Assembly: GCA_018857735.1 (NCBI GenBank)
Contig: JABMCL010000678.1
Span: 691,001-755,000, forward strand
DNA length: 64,000 nucleotides
DNA from: Alviniconcha marisindica
Lineage: Eukaryota; Mollusca; Gastropoda; Provannidae
Direction: 5' to 3'
Shown here: positions 57,169-64,000 of the stretch, one piece after another
Layout: every line of letters begins with the position of its first letter
Position numbering within the stretch: position 1 is the first letter of the stretch
Translations under genes and position numbers: made by a program
The notes under the pieces: generated by a model
Told to the model about the DNA's origin: nothing
The model's input: the letters and a program-made list of their open reading frames with translations, nothing else
Databases searched by the model: none

Positions 57169-57672
57169 TGTAAACATAACTATCAACAAGAGCATCAAGA
57201 ACATTATAAAAAAAAAACAAAAAACTTAAAAAAACACCCAACCTCATGAAAACGGACGTATGTAACTTTAAGGGATGGCCGATTGACTGTCACTAGTGTT
57301 AGCCTAGAGATGTGTCTGAACTTTTGTTGTTGTTTTTGTCGCTTATTTTGTTTTCAAACTGTGTATTTTTTCTTCTATTGTTTGGTTGTTGTTGTCGTGT
57401 CTTTGTTTTCTGTTTTTGTTTTGTTTTTGTTGGTTTTTGTTTTGGTTTCTGCCAATGTGTTTTTGTTTCCAATATATAAAAATCGGCATTTTGCCTCGTC
57501 TACTTCATCGGACACGTTTCGCGTTGTTTATGAATGCCGCTGGTGTGACTGACATTCGCCCTGCATACTGACTTGTCGAAATGACTATGATTAAACTGAA
57601 TAAGCTATTTGCAGTGAAAGTGTTGGAGTCGCTGGTGTAGTCAATATATCTCTTTCTCCCTGTCCCTGTCCC

Positions 57673-57725
<53 letters not shown>

Positions 57726-57727
57726 TC

Positions 57728-57816
<89 letters not shown>
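57080..57816. repeat. (CT)n and CTGT/CT microsatellites
   Basis: Two long pyrimidine arrays, 57080-57166 and 57671-57816, with T-rich unique sequence between. Confidence 0.92.
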
Positions 57817-57821
<5 letters not shown>

Positions 57822-58062
57822 CTTCAGTGTGGGCATGCATGTAGTTTTGATTCTGTTTGCTCGCTTAAAAACTCATGAATAGACACTGTGTGTGTGTGTG
57901 TTGTGTGTGTGTGTGTGTGTGTGTGTGTTGCACGTGTGTGTGCGTTACATATGTGTGTTGCACGTGCGTGCTTGTGTGTATTATGTGCGTGTGTGTACGT
58001 TTGTGCGTGCGGGCGCGCGCGCGCGCGCATGTGTGTGTGTGTGTGTGTGTGTGTGTGGACAG

Positions 58063-58178
58063 ACTTCAGTGAGAGCCTATCCAAGGAGCGCAGAGTCGAG
58101 CTTCGAGCTGTTCTGAGAAACAAGATCTCCTCCGCCACCACCAAAGCTAAGATCAGCGCCTTCTTCTACGGCCCCTGA
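58063..58178 (+). CDS. BEN2 tail exon 6 (alternative last exon)
   Basis: Opens after GTGTGTGTGTGTGGACAG in phase 1. It encodes DFSESLSKERRVELRAVLRN, KISSATTKAKISAFFYGP, stop TGA 58176-58178. It keeps Ser7, Arg15, Ile22 and Ala25 but has Arg at the Trp19 column. The shortest intact tail. Its acceptor is embedded in a GT array with no normal pyrimidine tract, so splicing may be weak or depend on GT-binding factors. Confidence 0.8.
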
Positions 58179-58360
58179 CCCAGCATTGTGTTTGCCCAGC
58201 ACTGCTCCCAGCAGGCTGCTTGACACACCACCGCTTTTCACCGTAAGATTGAATGGGACATTTGTTTGTTTCAAACCTCAGCTAAAACCCACAGCTCTTC
58301 TCCGTCAATTTCCAAGTGCAATAGATCCTGCTATGTCCAGATTCCAGTCTCTCAGTGTGT

Positions 58361-58734
<374 letters not shown>

Positions 58735-59379
58735 ACGTCAAAAACAATTACATTTTGTGTCAGTAATGGGTTCAACATGTGTCAATCGCAGTATGCAAGT
58801 TTGTGATTAAGAGGTTAAGTTTATGGCGGATTAGATGTTGAAATTAAGTCATCATTTGAAACTGACTGAGGCCCGGAGCGCTTCCGTAGTTTGTTGAATC
58901 AAATTTTGTCAGCTTGTGATAACTTGGTACAGATCGTGCCAGTTTGGGATAAGCGGTTAAAATGTTTAGTTAAAAGCTGTTCCAGATGGTGAATAGATAG
59001 TTCACAGTAGGCAGGTTTTTGTGACTAGGAGTTGGAAATGTGTCAGTTAAGTGGTTCGGAATGTACCAGTGTATGATTGCAACTATGCTGATTTGGAATG
59101 GATGTGTTCAGAGTGCCCTTTGGGGATTAAAGGTCTGAGCTGACTGCTTCGAGGAGGATAGGGCAAGACTGTTAAAGGGCCCATTGTTTTCTGCGGGGAT
59201 CTATGGAAGTAAACAGGGTAAACAAGTTCCAAGCATTCGGATTTCCGATGTGGATTGTGAACAGTTTTCCGTTGCAGTCATGCCTTGACAGTCTTCCTCC
59301 TGGCTGGTGACAGACCGCGAAGCTATCGGGACATCAAATGTCCGTGGATGTGCCATTCATAATATGCCATTCATATGCC

Positions 59380-59397
59380 ACACACACACACACACCA

Positions 59398-59444
<47 letters not shown>

Positions 59445-59505
59445 TCGCACACACCACACACACCACACACACACACACACACGCACGCACTCGCACACAC
59501 GCACA

Positions 59506-59590
<85 letters not shown>

Positions 59591-59877
59591 AACACTAACA
59601 GAGTCACGAGTCGCACACAAACGCATTAATGTTTAGGAATAATAAGATTATGGGGTATTCTTTGGTGTCCTTCGTTCGCTCAGTGTTGCTTTACGTCCAC
59701 AGAGACCGCACGGTCTATTGTATTAGGGGCGAGGAGCCCAGGACGGCCACCTCGACTTTCACACAGCTCCTGAACTCAGTGATGGCTTTCTTCCACCTCG
59801 CCCTGATATAAATAACCCTCCTGGTTGACTGGGTGTAAAAAACAAGCTGCGTGCGTGTGTGTGTGTGGTGTGTGCGA

Positions 59878-59936
<59 letters not shown>

Positions 59937-60030
59937 TGTGTGTGTGTGTGTGTTTTGTTGTGTGTGTGCGTGCGTGCGTGTGTGTGTGTGTGTGTGTGTG
60001 GAGGTGGCTGTCCTGGGCTCCCGTTGGTAG
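59380..60030. repeat. inverted CA/CACG and GT/CGTG arrays flanking an R4 copy
   Basis: Left: CA, (CACG)n and CA blocks at 59380-59583. Right: GT, (CGTG)n and GT blocks at 59855-60000. Between them lies an R4 copy in - orientation (about 59677-59775), and just after the right array a short + fragment GAGGTGGCTGTCCTGGGCTC. Together they form a nested inverted structure of about 650 bases. Confidence 0.85.
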
Positions 60031-60189
60031 GACTGTGCTCTACGTGCGTATACAAATATTGTATTTAGGTTAATATGTATCATGTGAGCGCTGAGGACGG
60101 TGATAAGCGCGTGATAATTGCACATTGTTATTATTAAGCATAGCGTCAGTCAAAGTCCTTTAAGAAAGAAAAAAATCGATCTGTTTCAG

Positions 60190-60338
60190 GTTGCTCGGAG
60201 ATGCTGTCAGGCGAGAAACGGCCGGCCATACGACAGGCGATGTGGAGCAAGATCTCGGCGGCCAACTCCTATGCGCGACTCAACAACACCAAGGACACTG
60301 ACGCGCAACAGTCTGGCTTTCCGGAAAGTTTCTTCTGA
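60190..60338 (+). CDS. BEN2 tail exon 7 (alternative last exon)
   Basis: Opens after GATCTGTTTCAG in phase 1. The shared G plus GT makes Gly, giving GCSEMLSGEKRPAIRQAMWS, KISAANSYARLN and an acidic/Gln-rich tail ending SGFPESFF, stop TGA 60336-60338. It keeps Ser7, Arg15, Trp19, Ile22 and Ala25, but starts Gly-Cys instead of Asp/Glu-Phe. Strong acceptor. It is the last clear member of the array in the window. Confidence 0.84.
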
Positions 60339-60377
60339 AGGCATTGGCCGCAACAGCGGCAAGGGTGGTGAAATTTA

Positions 60378-61345
60378 AAAAGAGACAGGGGAATTTAGAA
60401 CAGCCAGTGGAGTTTAGGGCGGCCTGGGGAATTTAGAACAGCCAGTGGAGTTTAGGGCGGCCTGGGGAATTTAGAACTGCCAGTGGAGTTTAGGGCGGCC
60501 TGGGGAATTTAGAACAGCCAGTGGAGTTTAGGGCGGCCTGGGGAATTTAGAACAGCCAGTGGAGTTTAGGGCGGCCTGGGGAATTTAGAACAGCCAGTGG
60601 AGTTTAGGGCGGCCTGGGGAATTTAGAACAGCCAGTGGAGTTTAGGGCGGCCTGGGGAATTTAGAACTGCCAGTGGAGTTTAGGGCGGCCTGGGGAATTT
60701 AGAACTGCCAGTGGAGTTTAGGGCGGCCTGGGGAATTTAGAACAGCCAGTGGAGTTTAGGGCGGCCTGGGGAATTTAGAACAGCCAGTGGAGTTTAGGGC
60801 GGCCTGGGGAATTTAGAACAGCAAGGAGAATTTAGAACCACCAGGGAAATTTAGAATAGCCAGGAGAATTTAGAACAACCAGGAGAATTTAGAACAACCA
60901 GGGGAATTTAGAACAGCCAGCGGAGTTTAGGGCGGCCTGGGGAATTAAAATAGCCTGGGGAATTTAGAACAGCAAGGAGAATTTAGAACAACCTGGGGAA
61001 TTTAGAATAGCCAGGAGAATTGAGAACAACCAGGGGAATTAAAACAGCCAGGGGAGTTTAGGGCAGCCATGGGAATTTAAAACAGCCAGGGGGATTTAGA
61101 ATAGCCAGGGGAATGTAGAACAACCAGGGAAATTTAGAATAGCCAGGAGAATTTAGAACAACCAGGGGAATTTAGAATAGCCAGTGATGTTTAGAACAGC
61201 TAGGGGAATTTGGAACAGCCAAGAGAATTTAGAACAGACACGGGAATTTAGAATAGACAGGGGAATTTGGAACAGCCAGTGGAGTTTAAAACAGCCAGTC
61301 AGAGGGGTTTAGAACAGCCAGCCAGGGGAATTTAGACTACCCGCG
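60378..61345 (+). repeat. 38-bp / 19-bp higher-order minisatellite
   Basis: The 38-base unit consists of two 19-base halves, GGGAATTTAGAACAGCCAG and TGGAGTTTAGGGCGGCCTG. About eleven well-kept 38-base copies occupy 60390-60810. Beyond, to about 61345, only degenerate 19-base units remain (GGGAATTTAGAACAACCAG and similar). The pattern shows an old 19-base array with a later dimer expansion at its left end. Confidence 0.92.
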
Positions 61346-61529
61346 GGAATTCAGATTAGCTGTGTCATTCACGTGCTAAACAGACCAAAATTAGAAGTTC
61401 AGAATGAATTGATGAAGATTTTGTGCTTTTAATTGACCGCGATGATTTTATAACGAAACTTTAATTTGATTCTGTCAGAAATCGAGAGTTTGCAGTTGTT
61501 CATGTTCCATTAAACAGTGTTCATTCTTA

Positions 61530-61532
<3 letters not shown>

Positions 61533-61620
<88 letters not shown>
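61533..61620. repeat. (GT)n microsatellite
   Basis: Pure GT run of about 88 bases. Confidence 0.95.
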
Positions 61621-61622
<2 letters not shown>

Positions 61623-61719
61623 CTTCTGTGCTGAGTTGGTGGAGAGTATTACTGAGGAGTTGTACGGTTGTGCGCATGAACGCTATCAGCATTCAAGCCG
61701 GCCTCAGACATCGTCTTGA
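61621..61719 (+). pseudogene. possible dead BEN tail exon lacking an acceptor
   Basis: Directly after the GT array the frame DFCAELVESITEELYGCAHE continues to TGA 61717-61719. The DFC start equals tail exon 52251, and the array placement fits, but no AG precedes it and Ser7, Arg15 and Ala25 are absent. Either GT expansion erased the acceptor or the match is chance. Confidence 0.2.
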
Positions 61720-63302
61720 TTACAGTTGTTTGGTACGTGAGAGGTCTCAAACAACGGACCTAATCCGAAAACATGCAATCCACCATCCCGACATCTCTAA
61801 AATCGCTCATAACGAACGCAAACTGCACGCAAACTCAACATGTCTAATACCAAACATTTTGACACTTTTCGCTCACCGTACAAGAGACTGGGACCAATGA
61901 CGTGAGACGTGACAGCTGACGTGGGCCGAAGCCTGGGCGGAGCGGCCTACGTGCAAACATTGCCTAAGGCTTTGTAGGCTACTGTCAGCACCTCCTCTCT
62001 ATGTACCCGAGGATCGGCCTTCTCCACAACATACCCTTACTCCGTCAAAATGTGTGGGAGGGCTGTTTTGTCGCTCCACACCCCCTCCCATGTCCTCTCG
62101 TGACGTGATGGTATATAGGTATTTTCGACGATGTCCATACGTATTCGTCGTACTGACGTCAGTGCAGGATCTCCTCCGGATGGTAGCCCACCAAAGATCT
62201 GACGTTGTATTTGGCAACGGTGTGTCCTAGGTGGATCTCCCCTACACCCCTCGGTGGCTCTCCTCCCCCCACCCCCACCCCCCCCACCTCCGCCCCCGAC
62301 CCCCTCCCCCACCTCCCAGTCTACACTGTATTTCCGGCATACCCGTTGGGAGTTATCGTAGGAGATTCAGGTCTCTGTTAATGTTTCCTTGTTGTATGTT
62401 TCACGCGGAGCGAGCATTGTTACATTGGCGCGTTTCCCTTCGTTGTCCTCGGCGTCGGACAGGGTTATCCAGTGGTTTTGCTGTTGCTGTTTTTCATCGG
62501 TCCGTGATGGTTGCAAACTCCAAGCATTGGTTTACGACATCCTTCCTTCAAGGAAGGTGCTGGAAAGCGAGGCTCGGAGTGTGTGATGGTTGTAGGGCCA
62601 GGGGGTTGTGTGGTTTGGGTTGTCTGGTTTGAGAGTGTGTTTCTTGGAGTTTTTGTTGTTGTTGTTGTTGTTGTTTTGATGTTTTATTCATGGACCTATA
62701 TATCCATGGTTTTATTGTTTGGTTGGTTGGTTTTGGTTCAGTCTAGTTTGAGAGTTTGTTTCTTTTTTCTTTTCTTTTTTTGTGTGTGTGTTTGTTTTTG
62801 TTATTGTTTGTTTGTGCTTTTTGTTGTTGTTTTTCTTTCAGAAAAATCCAGTAGCTGCCGTGGGGTGGCGATGGGGGTGGCGGGGGGGGGGGGGGGGGGG
62901 GGTGGGGAGTGCAGATGTACGCCGACATGACACGTAAGAGGCAAGGGGCGTCACTCATCACGTTCCGCGCGTTGAGACAAGCACGCTAGCCCTCCTCGCC
63001 AAACTGAAACCTCTATCTGTGACTTTCTTCGCCGCTCAAAACGTCGCTCATCTGCCCGCTTCGCGGATGGCCAACAAGTGGACTTGGCCTACATTGTAGA
63101 ATTTGCCTTGCCCGCGCTATCTTACGCCGGGCAGAGGTTTCTTTTGCTGTCGCCAGCTCTCGCCGTCACCAGGAGTAGGCTGGCTGTCAGTTTGCTTAGC
63201 TTTGAAACCCAATTCACTCATTCCGGTCGGTTCGGAATGACTCCCCTTTTCCATCCGTTCTCCACCCCTTGTAACTGAAGTCAACCTGAATGCAAGTCTT
63301 AC

Positions 63303-63339
<37 letters not shown>

Positions 63340-63699
63340 AATCGATCTCGCTTGTTCTCAAGGCTTGTGCGTGTAAAAAATACCACGTTGGTAGGGGGGT
63401 TGGTGGGGGGGAGACAACAACCAAAAAGATTTTGCTTGGAATTCCATCAAACTTTTGAATTTATAAGTATGTTGGCTGACGCGACTATGAAAAAGATGCC
63501 TTTCTCCGTTGGTTTTAATATGGACAATAAGGCATCTAAAACAAAACAAACAAGCAGAAAGCAAAAATGAAACAACAAACAAAACAAAACAAACCCAAAA
63601 AACACGCTGCACAGAGGCTATAGTAGATTCGGGGTGGAGCGGGGAGGGGAGAGCGAAGTGGCTGGAATCGGGCCGGAGAGAGGGGAAGGAAGAAAACTG

Positions 63700-63770
<71 letters not shown>

Positions 63771-64000
63771 GATGGAGACGATGAGCGACCGAACAAAGAA
63801 GAAAGCAGGAGGGCTGACCGGCACGGTAACAACACAACACCAGTTTAGTGGACATCTCCGCAATCTCTGACAACACCAGCAGAAGAACTAAGCCTACCAA
63901 GGACCTGAAGCAGCTCGACCCTGGACGGCGATGAGCTGCGGGTCAGAGGAGAGTAGCGGGAAGGAGGATGGGAGGAGGAGGGGGGCAGGGCGGGAGGAGG
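61720..64000. other. right end of window, no firm gene
   Basis: Holds poly-C-rich sequence (about 62266-62315), a truncated R5 fragment (about 62510-62585), T/TTG-rich stretches, a G run (about 62880-62902), a GA array (63305-63336) and a CA array (63703-63767). A short frame from 63786 (MSDRTKKKAGG) and a purine/GC-rich end near 63950-64000 are noted but not interpretable. Confidence 0.45.

Larger units (their letters stand above)
55883..58062. other. intronic stretch between tail exons 5 and 6
   Basis: Contains an R4 copy (56144-56313), a G run (about 57040-57050), CT array (57080-57166), CTGT/CT array (57671-57816) and GT/GC arrays (57890-58058). No exon seen. Confidence 0.5.

Noticed and set aside
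62842..62930. Phase-1 frame after the strong acceptor TTTTTCTTTCAG
   Set aside because: The peptide is mostly a poly-G translation with no similarity to other exons.
63786..63830. Possible first coding exon MSDRTKKKAGGLTGT before GTAACA
   Set aside because: Too short, next to a CA array, with no promoter or homology support, and cut off by the window end.

Overview
The window looks like metazoan, most likely molluscan (gastropod-like), nuclear DNA. It has small exons bounded by GT/AG sites, long introns full of (CT)n, (CA)n and poly-G/C runs, a tRNA-headed SINE family, 3' ends of non-LTR retrotransposons, and many minisatellites. I see no prokaryotic gene, CRISPR array, rRNA or genuine tRNA gene. 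The species assignment is inference.

Every convincing coding segment lies on the + strand, lacks its own promoter or start, and opens directly at a splice acceptor. The incoming reading phases fall into a simple code. Phase 1: 413, 968, 4110, 7426, 7924, 12352, 19695. Phase 0: 12854, 24436, 27885, 31634, 37222 (linker exons 12352-12419 and 19695-19789 leave in phase 0). The simplest reading is one very large gene, or a tight cluster, whose shared 5' exons lie left of the window. It would offer many alternative ends: a possible BEN-tail exon (413-549); two paralogous three-finger C2H2 exons (968-1431, 4110-4711); a Crypton-derived DUF3504 recombinase-like domain (7426-8747); a first BEN domain (12352-14917); a four-finger C2H2 exon (19695-25275); a frame-broken zinc-ribbon-like exon (26048-26318); a helix-turn-helix exon (27885-28238); a Pro/Met/His-rich exon (31634-32047); and a second BEN domain (37222 onward).

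The most striking part is 37222-60338. Two exons (37222-37356 and 39106-39190) encode most of a BEN domain, and the second ends in phase 1 just before the domain's last helix. Downstream lie six intact exons (43513, 47645, 49737, 52251, 58063, 60190). Each starts in phase 1, encodes a different version of that final helix plus a unique tail, and ends in its own stop. Their first 25 residues align without gaps, with an invariant Ser at position 7, Arg at 15 and Ala at 25. At least one further copy (55803) is damaged. This is an alternative-last-exon array that would swap the C-terminal helix of one BEN domain, reminiscent in logic of lola or mod(mdg4) but acting inside the domain.

A second theme is repeats that start at the ends of terminal exons. 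At 1430, 8700, 14866, 28108, 47790 and 49876 the end of the last exon, often with the stop codon, is the founding unit of a downstream tandem repeat. Other notable structures: a 123-bp exact copy of the zinc-finger exon inside a LINE 3' tail (25540-25662), a 418-bp near-perfect palindrome (54678-55095) whose relative gave a 59-bp minisatellite beside a BEN exon (38142-39027), inverted SINEs, and paired complementary CA/GT arrays. Transcript data were not available, so exon joining is inferred from splice signals, phase and protein similarity.
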